NCBI GenBank assembly: GCA_963377175.1
Contig: CAUJNA010000469.1
Span: forward strand, 957,288-1,021,287
Reading direction: 5' to 3'
Origin: Effrenium voratum
Lineage: Eukaryota > Sar > Dinophyceae > Suessiales > Symbiodiniaceae
Length of the DNA stretch: 64,000 nt
Shown here: positions 40,801 through 45,769 of the stretch, piece by piece
Position numbering within the stretch: the first letter of the stretch is position 1
Layout of the letters: every line of letters begins with the position of its first letter
Made by a program: the position numbers and the translations under genes
The notes under the pieces: generated by a model
What the model saw: only the letters and a program-made list of their open reading frames with translations
The model's database searches: none
Told to the model about the DNA's origin: nothing

Positions 40801-43558
40801 CCAATGGGAACGCCAAGGGAGGGACAACCAAGGGAAAAACCATAGAAAACCCGAGGAGAAAAAAAAAACAAAAACGAGGACACCAAGGGCACCTAAAGGG
40901 AACACCAAGGAACCTCCCACCCCCCCACGGGGAGCCAAAAACCAACGAAAATGAAATGAAGGGAACTGAAGGAAAAGGACTACAGCCATTCGCGATGCCA
41001 GGCCCTCGCCTTCTCATTCATCTGGCGGCTGGTGTAACAACCCCCCCCCAGGACTGGTGTAAAAACAAAAAAACAAGGGAAGACAGAACAAGAAACACAC
41101 ACACACAGAGACCCACATCAACTCCCTGAAATCAGCTTTCTTGCGAACGAAGCCTCTGTCATCCCCGAACACCTCCCCTCCACCTCCCCCCCGGCCGCTC
41201 GAGTCGAGGTCAGGGCTCGGACGTCGAAGTCGTTGCCCGCCTCCGTGGGTTTCCGCTCCAAGGGCCCCAGAGACTCGTCGTCCGCCCAGCGCATGGCCTC
41301 CTGCGAAGCAAGGCTCAGTTCTTGGCCCTGAGCCCTGGGAAAAAAATGGGAACCCTTTTTTGGGAAGACCATTTTTTAGTGGGGCAGACAACCCCAAAAA
41401 AAAGGCGAAAAAGAACTGGTGCCACTGAACAACTGAGGGGATCAACTGCCCAAGGTCCAAAGGCCGCCGATTGGTCAAAAGCAACACCGTGAGCGTTCGC
41501 CCGTTTTCAGACAGTACCGTGTCGTATTGCCCTCCCTGAAGCTTTCTTGATGTGCCCGCATTGCATTCCACATGGGACCCCAGAGGATCTGCTGATCAAA
41601 TCCGAAGTCAACTTACTTATGGCGCTGCCTTTTTTGTGACTTCAAGCCCGGCGGGGCTTTGACTGCACACACGTGCATACATGATGGATCATGATGGCCT
41701 GACTGCTCGGATTCTTCATGATTAGTCAGCTTCATGCGAGGCACCGTCATCAATCCCATCATTTCTGAGCATCCGCATTGATAGACTTGAAGGGGTCGGG
41801 CTGACCAATGCCATAGAAGCCACCACTCTGCCCAAACAAATTTGGAGTAGAAGGGGTTAGCATTACTCTAGTAAGCCCAAAAAAAATTCCTTGAGATGCA
41901 AGAATGCAAAAAAAAAAAACCAGAACCAAAAAAAAGAAACACGTGTCAAGGCAGCTGTCCTTGGACGCTTTCGTCTTCACCTTCTCCTTCTTCTCCCCCA
42001 TGGCGGAGAGAAAAAACAGCGCGCACGGATCGGATCTTATCGGATCTTATCGGATCGCGGCCAAGCTTGAGCTGGCAAAACCGGGCTTCGAGCCAAACAG
42101 TTCCAAAAATGACTTACCTCGCCCAACATGAAGTACGCAGGCCGCTTTTGGCCTACTTTACTTTGATTCTTTCGGAAAGGGGTCTATGCAAGTGCCAGGT
42201 TTGCAGGGAGGGTACCTTGTACTTCGGCTGTGCGCTGCGCCAAAGCCGACCTATCTGTATCTGTAATGCACATATCTGCAATTCTTACCATAATTCCCAA
42301 AGCTGAATCAAGGGATCGCGGGATCCCCAAGTAAAGAACTCTTATCGAGCCCGCTATACCCCCAGGTGAGCTCGCTGTAAAATAGGCAGAATATATGCAC
42401 AGCCGGGAGCTGATGGCCCTGGAACAAGGTGCACGCATCTAAGCTGTCCTCGGATCTGCAAAAAGCTTAACTTGCGGGTTGAATGGAAACCCAACCGCAA
42501 AGCCAACTAAAAAGCCAGATTTGAGGGGATGGCTGGGAGCCACCAAGGCATCTTCACATGAATTGGATGACATTCATCTGGGGACGTCCCTGTTCTCTCA
42601 CCGGCCGGAAAAAAAGGCCGATCAGCACCACCAGTACTGCAAGGGTTTTTCTCCTGACACGAGTGCGCCTGCGCTTGATATTGCATTAGCCATACATGGG
42701 AATCTGATCCATGGTCACTTGGGAAATGGTTGTGGGTCCTCTGGTGGAACCGGCGCACAATGACTGATTGTAATATCAAAAACCTTGCGCTGAATTACAT
42801 TGAGTTCACATTGATCATAGGCAACCAAATGAATTGACCATGGCTCGTCTGCTTGAAAACTGTCTGCAAGCCAAAGTGGCCACGAAAACGTCGCGGTCTA
42901 TTGCGCGCGCATCCGCTTGCAAGCCGGGCGTGCCATACATTCCGGCGTCTCAAAAGCGCCGTCCGTCTATGGAACTCGCCATAGAAGCCGCGAAAGTCAA
43001 CCCTGAAATGCAAAGGCGTGGGCACAAAAACTCAACTTAGCCGAGACGCAAGCCCAGGGCTTGGTGCGCATGGCCGACTTCTGTGGACTCGACAGGTCCC
43101 TCTTCGGGCTTCTTAGGCTTGGCATGGCATGGTCACCGCCATCCGGTCCTTGGCACGCGAGCTCCCTTTTGTTACTCCTTGAAGACCTGGAAACGGATAC
43201 ACTCAAAGTCAAGAAGCAATGCATATGTTGATTCATGCCCCAGACGCTCCATGTAGGGAACATTTACCCACTGTGATTCGGGCACGAGCCTGTGCCCAGG
43301 CAATGGGTAAGTTGGGGTAAACAAGCCACAAAAGAAAGGTTCCCCAAAAGCAAACCAATCCCCGGTCCCAAAGATCAGGGTTTCCCACACACCAGAGAAC
43401 AACAACCAAAGGAAAACAAACCAAACAAGAAAAGGGTTAACCCGCAACCTTGGTCGACAACAGGCCGCACGACTGGCCCCTACCAACCTGGCGGCGGCCC
43501 GAGGTCTCTTTCTCCCCCGAGATGCCGTCGGTCGACGCAGGGGTTCGGCGACGCCCAT
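13787..43558 (-). CDS. Gene 1: 26-exon 2-oxoglutarate/Fe(II) oxygenase-domain protein (span)
   Basis: Span of a complete gene model, 2,499 coding bases in 26 exons (listed separately), 832 residues. Intron phases agree at all 25 junctions. Residues about 185-305 resemble EGLN/P4H-type prolyl hydroxylases: LLTCYTGD, the iron-binding HID (H205, D207), LSCTYYINPHWDP, GGLDIF, then the distal ligand in IAHRVV (H283) and an Arg (R293) that may bind 2-oxoglutarate. Such enzymes hydroxylate proline or related residues on proteins using O2, Fe(II) and 2-oxoglutarate. There is no signal peptide, so a cytosolic or nuclear place is likely. Residues about 300-830 are unassigned; LPVPRTFF followed by DGVAYVAKAAH weakly recalls ATP-grasp enzymes. 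Donors are 13 GC and 12 GT. Exon 1 carries a DinoSL relic. Splice ends are inferred by eye. Confidence 0.6.
13832..14666. other. Gene 1, last intron
   Basis: Starts GTTGGT and ends GGCAG on the minus strand. At 14,267-14,340 a plus-strand frame reads HGRALVSQLQKNSVDH after a TTTCAG acceptor. This may be an old gene fragment or a chance frame inside the intron. Confidence 0.4.
14667..14753 (-). CDS. Gene 1, exon 25
   Basis: 87 bases, 29 codons, phase 0 in and out. Acceptor GCCTGCAG, donor GTTGGT. The peptide starts ELIRPSVPLHSLLQMKLAK and ends in a basic GPRRRQ. Confidence 0.6.
14754..15703. other. Gene 1, intron 24
   Basis: No exon candidate. A C-run at 15,650-15,665 and the repeat text CCCTC[T]ACAGGG near 15,070 and 15,335 are present. 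Confidence 0.4.
15704..15777 (-). CDS. Gene 1, exon 24
   Basis: 74 bases, phase 1 in and 0 out. Acceptor CCTCACAG, donor GTGGAC. The peptide starts RRVAVEEVHWSLRRAFQEV. The donor could lie 30 bases further on (before GTGCAG). Confidence 0.55.
16087..16198 (-). CDS. Gene 1, exon 23
   Basis: 112 bases, phase 0 in and 1 out, acceptor CTCTTGCAG. The peptide starts RLERDGVAYVAKAAHLCCSL then GVFAMDGGVDRRSD. The YVAKAAH...GV pattern weakly resembles the ATP-binding part of ATP-grasp enzymes. An alternative GT donor 14 bases downstream would give phase 0 and break the join to exon 24. Confidence 0.6.
17065..17139 (-). CDS. Gene 1, exon 22
   Basis: 75 bases, 25 codons, phase 0 in and out. Acceptor CTGCGGCAG, near-consensus donor GTGAGA. 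The peptide is DFRGRGLPVPRTFFSSYD then ADFERPG. One of the clearest exons in the window. Confidence 0.65.
17140..17905. other. Gene 1, intron 21
   Basis: A 24-base text built on TTTTCCGGCC and TTGGCC is repeated several times between 17,215 and 17,470 (CTTCCGGCC, TTTTCCGGCCAAAAAACC, TTTTCCGGCCGACC), a degenerate local repeat. No exon is seen. Confidence 0.4.
17906..18013 (-). CDS. Gene 1, exon 21
   Basis: 108 bases, 36 codons, phase 0 in and out. Acceptor CCTGTCAG, GC donor (CTGAAG then GCGAGT). The peptide starts VIMGFRQMHKAKGLELYQDK and continues IQLTEDPTWRPTVLLK. Confidence 0.6.
18014..19202. other. Gene 1, intron 20
   Basis: At 18,190-18,280 the minus strand reads HGCDHWGNNGGLAGKF in good codons, but there is no AG acceptor between it and an upstream in-frame stop. 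It is either a decayed exon or chance. Nothing else is recognised. Confidence 0.4.
19203..19306 (-). CDS. Gene 1, exon 20
   Basis: 104 bases, phase 1 in and 0 out. Acceptor TCCCTAG, GC donor (AGCCTG then GCACGC). The peptide starts AVLARRWASEEDPLHSAHSG and continues NRGGIYHGSCRESL. The frame stays open past the donor, so the 3' end is uncertain. Confidence 0.55.
19575..19725 (+). repeat. Dispersed repeat R3, copy 2
   Basis: Shares TTGACCCCATGATAATCAAC, GGTTTAGTGGGGAATCA and TTTTTGGAGGGGAGCACCCC with 227-330. Confidence 0.55.
19827..19900 (-). CDS. Gene 1, exon 19
   Basis: 74 bases, phase 2 in and 1 out. Acceptor TTTTGTTGCAG, GC donor (GCGCGAG then GCAGGG). The peptide is IPAAELFPVHRAPLGSGWVP then RPAR. 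Its phase matches both neighbours. Confidence 0.6.
19901..21981. other. Gene 1, intron 18
   Basis: About 2 kb. A minus-strand frame at 21,356-21,664 is open for 102 codons and reads IERFVDQFDVLSLVFNSPAE, protein-like but without a splice context, so it may be an inserted gene fragment. The text AAGTCAAGTTGGCC...AAACAAAAA... is repeated at 20,430-20,465 and 20,510-20,550. Confidence 0.4.
21982..22079 (-). CDS. Gene 1, exon 18
   Basis: 98 bases, phase 0 in and 2 out. Acceptor CCGCCCAG, strong donor GTAGGT. The peptide starts VPWEQRLHVSPLVPGAVELD and continues QGHLQRLWRQWL. No family is recognised. Confidence 0.6.
22080..23704. other. Gene 1, intron 17 (right of the minisatellite excluded)
   Basis: No exon candidate. 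The text CGTAGCGGCTCC occurs twice at 23,211-23,253 around the palindrome CCGGTCGACCGG. Confidence 0.4.
23705..24160 (+). repeat. 38-bp minisatellite
   Basis: About seven good copies (23,870-24,160) and several degenerate ones of a 38-base unit containing CTCGGCGGGATCCACTGGCG and AGCAGCTCTGGCGGGATA. Because 38 is not a multiple of 3, all six frames cycle through the same peptide set, producing long but meaningless frames. It lies inside intron 17 of gene 1. There are no spacers, so it is not a CRISPR array. Confidence 0.9.
24655..24735 (-). repeat. Dispersed repeat R4, copy 2 (inverted)
   Basis: Reverse complement of the text at 9,836-9,905: CAGGGGACCG, GTTTCCATTTACCAGGG, CATTTCGGGTACCTGTT. 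It lies just downstream of exon 17 of gene 1. Confidence 0.55.
24747..24848 (-). CDS. Gene 1, exon 17
   Basis: 102 bases, 34 codons, phase 0 in and out. Acceptor GCTGCGCAG, GC donor (TGGGAA then GCTTGC). The peptide starts VEYDQFVADLSLRFAEAGVF and continues HVLLDGDYTLRYWE. Open frame continues some codons past the donor. Confidence 0.6.
24849..26128. other. Gene 1, intron 16
   Basis: No exon or recognisable repeat was found on either strand. Confidence 0.35.
26129..26299 (-). CDS. Gene 1, exon 16
   Basis: 171 bases, 57 codons, phase 0 in and out. Acceptor GGCCTTAG, donor GTGGTC (the frame remains open 40 bases further, so the end is approximate). The peptide includes REFLHIKRHMSLSHTENPHV and VSIDVGVPVMSLSPFPFH. 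Strong third-position GC and clear secondary-structure pattern, but the family is unknown. Confidence 0.6.
26526..26621 (-). CDS. Gene 1, exon 15
   Basis: 96 bases, 32 codons, phase 0 in and out. Acceptor TTTTTTCTTAG with a good pyrimidine tract, donor GTGAGC. The peptide starts TPPEVTVATDEHGVHTLESV and continues GRQPTENGFPLR. One of the best-defined exons. Confidence 0.65.
26622..27497. other. Gene 1, intron 14
   Basis: A C-run at 27,017-27,027. No exon candidate and no recognised repeat. Confidence 0.4.
27498..27557 (-). CDS. Gene 1, exon 14
   Basis: 60 bases, 20 codons, phase 0 in and out. Acceptor CCTCTCAG, donor GTCGTG. The peptide is EARLQAAQVPLALVDLSRLE. The frame stays open downstream, so a later donor is possible. 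Confidence 0.5.
27842..27910 (-). CDS. Gene 1, exon 13
   Basis: 69 bases, 23 codons, phase 0 in and out. Acceptor GCCGCGCAG, donor GTGGAC. The peptide starts VLRPPTEVTFNLSLEAVQSE. A GC donor 20 bases downstream would give phase 2 and would not fit exon 14. Confidence 0.5.
28590..28748 (-). CDS. Gene 1, exon 12
   Basis: 159 bases, 53 codons, phase 0 in and out. Acceptor ATTCCTCAG, GC donor (CGCCAG then GCCATG). The peptide starts ENLETFSCKHGLLAALLFHS and ends WGVFVVGTRQ. Confidence 0.55.
28749..29980. other. Gene 1, intron 11
   Basis: A short GT-rich tract (29,681-29,697) and a partial copy of repeat R3 (29,801-29,830). The text CCAAAATGG[C/G]CTGAAAAA recurs at 28,790, 29,035 and 29,165, a diverged local repeat. 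No exon. Confidence 0.4.
29981..30099 (-). CDS. Gene 1, exon 11 (Cys-rich)
   Basis: 119 bases, phase 1 in and 0 out. Acceptor TCGCACCAG, donor GTGCCG. The peptide starts SVFRACELCEDNTLWQRLLE and continues LICRHCEGNRCLSHPELAD. The pattern CELC...CRHC resembles a small zinc-binding knuckle directly after the oxygenase domain. This is inference. Confidence 0.55.
30693..30718 (+). repeat. (AT)n microsatellite
   Basis: Pure AT dinucleotide run inside intron 10 of gene 1. Confidence 0.9.
32797..33085 (+). repeat. Mixed tetranucleotide repeat (AAAC, AGCC, AACC, AAGC)
   Basis: Blocks of AAAC, then CAGC, then AACC and AAGC units. The open frames rich in Gln/Asn/Lys on plus and Leu/Cys/Trp on minus are artefacts of the repeat. 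Confidence 0.9.
33167..33239 (-). CDS. Gene 1, exon 10 (end of oxygenase domain)
   Basis: 73 bases, phase 0 in and 1 out. Acceptor GATCTCAG, GC donor. The peptide starts ERWYALQLWGLHGESMQQMS. It matches the last core strand of prolyl hydroxylases, where an Arg about 9 residues after the distal His binds 2-oxoglutarate. Here the Arg is at +10, which may reflect a one-residue shift or a wrong splice end. Confidence 0.6.
34039..34117 (-). CDS. Gene 1, exon 9 (distal iron ligand)
   Basis: 79 bases, phase 2 in and 0 out. Acceptor AACGCCAG, GC donor. The peptide starts VAPHGDTLVLHLSERIAHRV. The His in IAHRVV is the expected second iron-binding His of the HxD...H triad, and the preceding VAPHGDTLVLHL matches the 'PxaDrLvlF' strand of EGLN-type enzymes. 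Confidence 0.7.
34543..34585 (+). repeat. Dispersed repeat R1, copy 3
   Basis: TTCCAAAAGCTGAAATACGA then ATCAGATCCCCGAGTACAGG, a diverged copy of 5,027-5,080. Confidence 0.5.
34841..34976 (+). mobile_element. MITE-like element M1, copy 2
   Basis: About 136 bases with inverted ends: TAGAAAACGGCTTGGATGCG followed by TTTTGTGGA, and TCCACAAGAATCGCATCCAA followed by ACCGTTTTCTGGA. The ends pair over about 28 bases with few mismatches. Same family as 10,861-11,003. It sits in an intron of gene 1 and has no coding capacity. Confidence 0.65.
35295..35374 (-). CDS. Gene 1, exon 8 (oxygenase domain)
   Basis: 80 bases, phase 0 in and 2 out. Acceptor TAAGTCAG, GC donor (GTCAG then GCGGGG). The peptide starts GGLDIFITDPSSAPSSASSA. 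GGLDIF is the conserved 'GG.L.IF' strand after the HxD motif, followed by a Ser/Ala-rich loop insertion. Confidence 0.65.
35375..36336. other. Gene 1, intron 7
   Basis: A direct repeat of about 40 bases (AAATGGGACCCTTCCCCACT... and AAATGGAACCCTTCTCCACT...) at 35,425-35,510. No exon. Confidence 0.45.
36337..36392 (-). CDS. Gene 1, exon 7 (oxygenase domain)
   Basis: 56 bases, phase 1 in and 0 out. Acceptor GAATCAAG, GC donor (GAGCAG then GCCTGG). The peptide is LSCTYYINPHWDPDEGEQ, close to the 'CiYYLN..Wd' signature of prolyl hydroxylases. A GT donor 8 bases earlier would also be possible but breaks the phase to exon 8. Confidence 0.7.
36555..36666 (-). CDS. Gene 1, exon 6 (HxD iron-binding motif)
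   Basis: 112 bases, phase 0 in and 1 out. Acceptor TTTACCTAG, GC donor (GACAACG then GCATGC). The peptide includes GQPLLTCYTGDRQHQVHIDN. The HID gives two of the three iron ligands; CYTG...HxDNP is the pattern of EGLN/P4H-type enzymes. Joined to exon 7 it reads PDNG-LSCTYY, restoring the family motif. Confidence 0.7.
37600..37782 (-). CDS. Gene 1, exon 5
   Basis: 183 bases, 61 codons, phase 0 in and out. Acceptor CTTCGCCAG, GC donor. The peptide starts DVEKSVWIRASAVSERFALR and continues HGAFEEFRRLRRPR. The second half (after about 37,680) is less exon-like and an earlier donor may exist. Confidence 0.5.
37783..38744. other. Gene 1, intron 4
   Basis: An A-run at 37,826-37,836. Near 38,320-38,480 the text GGTT[T/C]AGGAT...GGTTGGG recurs in degenerate form. 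No exon. Confidence 0.4.
38745..38841 (-). CDS. Gene 1, exon 4
   Basis: 97 bases, phase 2 in and 0 out. Acceptor TGCTTCGAG, GC donor (CTGCAG then GCGGGA). The peptide includes VAGEFKAPLRVHDDRSLLEA and QLWSHALQ. An acceptor 20 bases downstream (GTGGCAG) is a possible alternative. Confidence 0.55.
38842..39724. other. Gene 1, intron 3
   Basis: C- and G-rich runs near 39,520-39,640. No exon or known repeat. Confidence 0.4.
39725..39798 (-). CDS. Gene 1, exon 3
   Basis: 74 bases, phase 0 in and 2 out. Acceptor TGCAGAG (a NAGNAG pair), GC donor (GCCTG then GCTGAG). The peptide starts KIAKVLKQTGFCLVQANAPL. 'tGf.lv.n.l' is typical of the strand that opens 2-oxoglutarate oxygenase folds. Confidence 0.55.
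39799..41183. other. Gene 1, intron 2
   Basis: The text GGTTTGGA and its inverse around 40,480-40,570 match the MITE-like family noted near 5,700. A/C-rich low-complexity sequence at 40,740-40,950. No exon. Confidence 0.4.
41184..41300 (-). CDS. Gene 1, exon 2
   Basis: 117 bases, 39 codons, phase 0 in and out. Acceptor TGCTTCGCAG, donor GTGGAG. The peptide starts EAMRWADDESLGPLERKPTE. No domain; it precedes the oxygenase fold. Confidence 0.6.
41944..42001 (-). CDS. Alternative 5' exon candidate
   Basis: ATG at 42,001 in context CTCCGCCATGGGG opens the Lys-rich MGEKKEKVKTKASKDSCLD before a GT. It could be an alternative first exon of gene 1 or a relic. The phase does not join exon 2, so I keep it separate. 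Confidence 0.25.
42295..42345 (+). repeat. Dispersed repeat R1, copy 4
   Basis: CCCAAAGCTGAATCAAGGGA, GGGATCCCCAAGTAAAG. Diverged copy of 5,027-5,080, here in intron 1 of gene 1. The text AGGTGAGCTCG just downstream resembles the TGAGCTCG following copy 3. Confidence 0.55.
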
Positions 43559-43603
43559 TCGAGGCGCGACGGAACCCAAAACTTGAGCCAAAGTGGCACC
43601 GGA
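43484..43603 (-). CDS. Gene 1, exon 1 (SL relic, 5' UTR and start)
   Basis: The exon starts with the SL-like 22-mer (43,603-43,582), then 23 bases of leader, then ATG at 43,558-43,556 and 25 codons beginning MGVAEPLRRPTASRGRKRPR, a basic N-terminus. The donor is GTAGGG in phase 0, which joins exon 2 directly. A donor 4 bases upstream (GTTGGT) would give phase 2 and not fit. Confidence 0.55.
43582..43603 (-). promoter_or_regulatory. Relic dinoflagellate spliced leader (DinoSL)
   Basis: Minus strand TCCGGTGCCACTTTGGCTCA followed by AG. The known DinoSL is (A/T/G)CCGTAGCCATTTTGGCTCAAG; 19 of 22 positions agree and the 3' half differs at one base only. Genomic SL relics at gene starts are known in dinoflagellates and are taken as traces of reverse-transcribed, trans-spliced mRNA. 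A match this good is very unlikely by chance in 64 kb. Confidence 0.75.
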
Positions 43604-44062
43604 TAGTTGCTATCGCAACATGCCGGTAGTCACCTGAAATGCATGGCTAATCACACCCCCCTCACGAGGAGTCCGTCATATGACGGGCGGAGCGTGCCAT
43701 TTACTGATAGGATTTAACTGCTCGCATGTGTCCGCAAACAGCTGGACACTACCGCCGTCAGCGGTGGAGCAAACCCACAAAGGCAGTTGCGCGACATCCC
43801 GGGCATTAAATTCCCGCCACCACCCCGAATTAATCGGGGTAACGTTGTCCAACACACCTTGTGGAAGAGTCCACATGACGGCGCTAGGCCACAACTGTTT
43901 GCATCAACAATGCAAGAAGTTTAATTCTTATCAGAAGCCATGAAAAGAAGATAACGTATGTCCATTTAGTACCCTCGCCTAACGGCAAGAGGTACTCCTG
44001 ACCATGCGTACCTGAAAAATGCTTGAATTCCGCAAACCCGGGAGTAACCCCCCATTAGTTTG
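43604..44062 (-). repeat. Candidate 3' LTR region
   Basis: Non-coding segment between the presumed polypurine tract and the SL relic of gene 1. It is rich in stem-loops: GTTGC-TATC-GCAAC (43,606-43,619), the perfect palindrome CCGTCATATGACGG (43,673-43,686), ACCGC-GCGGT arms (43,751-43,765) and CCCCGA-TCGGGG arms (43,823-43,839). Only one LTR falls in the window, so it cannot be confirmed by pairing. Exact ends are not defined; a TG start near 44,055 is possible. Confidence 0.4.
43673..43686. repeat. 14-bp perfect palindrome in the LTR region
   Basis: CCGTCATATGACGG reads the same on both strands. It may be a protein-binding site or cruciform stem in the element's 3' region. Confidence 0.7.
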
Positions 44063-44076
44063 CTCCCCCCCCTCAC
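44063..44076 (-). promoter_or_regulatory. Candidate polypurine tract
   Basis: Minus strand GTGAGTGAGGGGGGGGAG, an uninterrupted purine-rich run after the last ORF and before the presumed LTR, where plus-strand DNA synthesis of LTR elements is primed. The position fits; function is inferred. Confidence 0.4.
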
Positions 44077-44238
44077 TCACACTGCTTCCTGATGAACACG
44101 ACCAGCAGCCCGGCAGCGGTACGGGAGAGACGTGACCTCCGCGCCTCAGCGGTCCGGGAGGAACATCACCACCTCCGCACCGCGCCGACCATTGGAGAAT
44201 GGACGCAAGCCTACCGGCTGCAATCCTCGTGACTCAGC

Positions 44239-45012
44239 CTATCGGCTATCATCACGTCTCCTCCGGTCACGTCCGCCCCGCGCGCGGTCTCTGTCACGAT
44301 CCCTTTCGGATCTCCTGCGATCATCTCGCCTTCGATCTCGCTCCCGATCTAGTGAATCATCATCACGACGATCACGAGCATCGTCCCTCCTCCGGTCGCG
44401 ATCATCCTCGCGCCGCGGACGGTATCTGCGCCTTCTCGATTCTCTGGAATCCCTGGTGTCCACGGTCCTAACGGACCTCCGAGAAGGAGTGCGGGAGACA
44501 TCCGATTCCCTACGTCTTCTCGCAGAGCGAGAATTCGTCACGATCTGGTTGAGAGCCTCCAGTGCTGACGCGTCCTCACCATTTCTAATGAAATCCCTGA
44601 CTTGCTTGTTCAGCACTCTGTTGGTGGAGACAGCCAAGATAGCGTCCACCACCGAACTCCCAGGCAGCACCAGGAAGTGACCCTCCACCGGGCTCGCCGC
44701 GGTTCGCTCAGCCGACTGCAACCTGACCTCACCGCCTTCAGGTTTCTTTGCCATTGCCTTGGAGGCCGTCAAAGGCGCTACCGCGTCCTTTGCCGAAGAT
44801 CTGCCAAGCGCGGAGTGAAGATCATCCCCACTAGCCTCTCTTGCTGCCGCACCTGGTCTGCTGTCAACGTCATCAGGCCTCGTCGATGCCTCTCGCTTCG
44901 TCGACTCCTTCACAGTCTCGTCAGGATCCCAACGGGACTTCCTTTCTCTCTTCTGCCCTTCAGCCGACCCCCGACTACCGCCAGGAGCGTCGTCTCTTCT
45001 CCTTCTTGACCT
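44239..45012 (-). CDS. Element ORF7: Arg/Asp/Ser-rich protein
   Basis: The frame opens after a stop at 45,013 and ends at TAG 44,241-44,239, about 257 codons. The first Met-equivalent is a GTG at 44,913, so it has no ATG of its own near the start and is probably reached by a +1 frame change from ORF6, which it overlaps by 38 bases. The N-terminal half is ordinary; the C-terminal 90 residues are a charged RD/RS-like tract (RRRRYRPRREDDRDRRRDDA is typical). Such tails bind RNA or splicing factors. No enzyme motif is seen. Confidence 0.6.
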   Translation of the reverse strand, partial: RSRRRRDDAPGGSRGSAEGQKRERKSRWDPDETVKESTKREASTRPDDVDSRPGAAAREASGDDLHSALGRSSAKDAVAPLTASKAMAKKPEGGEVRLQSAERTAASPVEGHFLVLPGSSVVDAILAVSTNRVLNKQVRDFIRNGEDASALEALNQIVTNSRSARRRRESDVSRTPSRRSVRTVDTRDSRESRRRRYRPRREDDRDRRRDDARDRRDDDSLDRERDRRRDDRRRSERDRDRDRARGGRDRRRRDDSR

Positions 45013-45769
45013 CTACCCTCGGTTCGGCCTGCTTCGTCTCCTTAGCCTCAGCCTTCGGAGCCGGAGCATTCTTCGCCTCAGACACAGAAGCGGCCTTCCC
45101 TTTTGGCTCGGCCTTTGGAACCGGGGTCATTTTAGCCTTTGCACTCGGCCGGGCCCCTTCAACCGCTATCGCGACCCAAGTCTTCTTCGGCTGAGCCGCT
45201 GCTGCATCAACCTCCATCGGTGCTGGTCCAGCATCATCCTTTGCTTTTGCCTTTGGGACAGATGGGCTACCGCCCTTCCCAGATCCTTTACCTGGCACTT
45301 CACCCGACTTCGGTGGTGGGCCGGAAGGACTACCGCCCTTACCGCCCTTTTCTCCCTTCTTCCCTTTTCCTTTTCCGCCCTTGGTGACCGGCTCCTGCTT
45401 GGGACCAGGACCCGGCGCAGCATGATGCACCGATTGAAGTCCTTCAATATCCACGTCCAATGGCTCCGGTTGACGACCATCAAGGACCGTCCTTACCCTT
45501 TCGTCACTAACGTAGACGAATGGGTCACGGAAGGGAGCGGGAGGCTCCGACTGCCCGGCACTGATTGCCTTCTGCACCTTGGCTAACGCCTCCTTCAATC
45601 TCTTCTTCTCATCGTACCCGGTCGCCGACACCATGTGCCCCCTGAGCTGCGATATCAACGCATGACTTTCCAGGATGTCCACGTCCTTCCGATGGGTCGG
45701 ATACAATGGGGTCAGATGACCAGCCGCGGAGCCAATCACGTATAATATAGAAAGACAAGTACGTGTCAT
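44975..45769 (-). CDS. Element ORF6: Lys/Gly/Pro-rich protein
   Basis: Written as 264 codons from ATG 45,769, but the first 25 residues are unlike the rest and overlap ORF5 by 161 bases, so the real entry is probably a +1 shift out of ORF5. Residues about 28-75 look helical (ISQLRGHMVSATGYDEKKRL); the remainder is low-complexity with KGGKGKGKKGEKGGKGG and EP/KA repeats, a nucleic-acid-binding style. It runs into ORF7 by a second +1 shift. Confidence 0.6.
   Translation of the reverse strand: MTRTCLSILYVIGSAAGHLTPLYPTHRKDVDILESHALISQLRGHMVSATGYDEKKRLKEALAKVQKAISAGQSEPPAPFRDPFVYVSDERVRTVLDGRQPEPLDVDIEGLQSVHHAAPGPGPKQEPVTKGGKGKGKKGEKGGKGGSPSGPPPKSGEVPGKGSGKGGSPSVPKAKAKDDAGPAPMEVDAAAAQPKKTWVAIAVEGARPSAKAKMTPVPKAEPKGKAASVSEAKNAPAPKAEAKETKQAEPRVEVKKEKRRRSWR

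Larger units (their letters stand above)
41301..43483. other. Gene 1, intron 1
   Basis: About 2.2 kb. An ATG-led segment at 42,001-41,944 (MGEKKEKVKTKASKDS) looks like a start exon, but it does not fit the phase of exon 2. Repeat R1 copy 4 lies at 42,295-42,345. A plus-strand frame at 42,834-43,040 is weakly protein-like. Confidence 0.4.
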
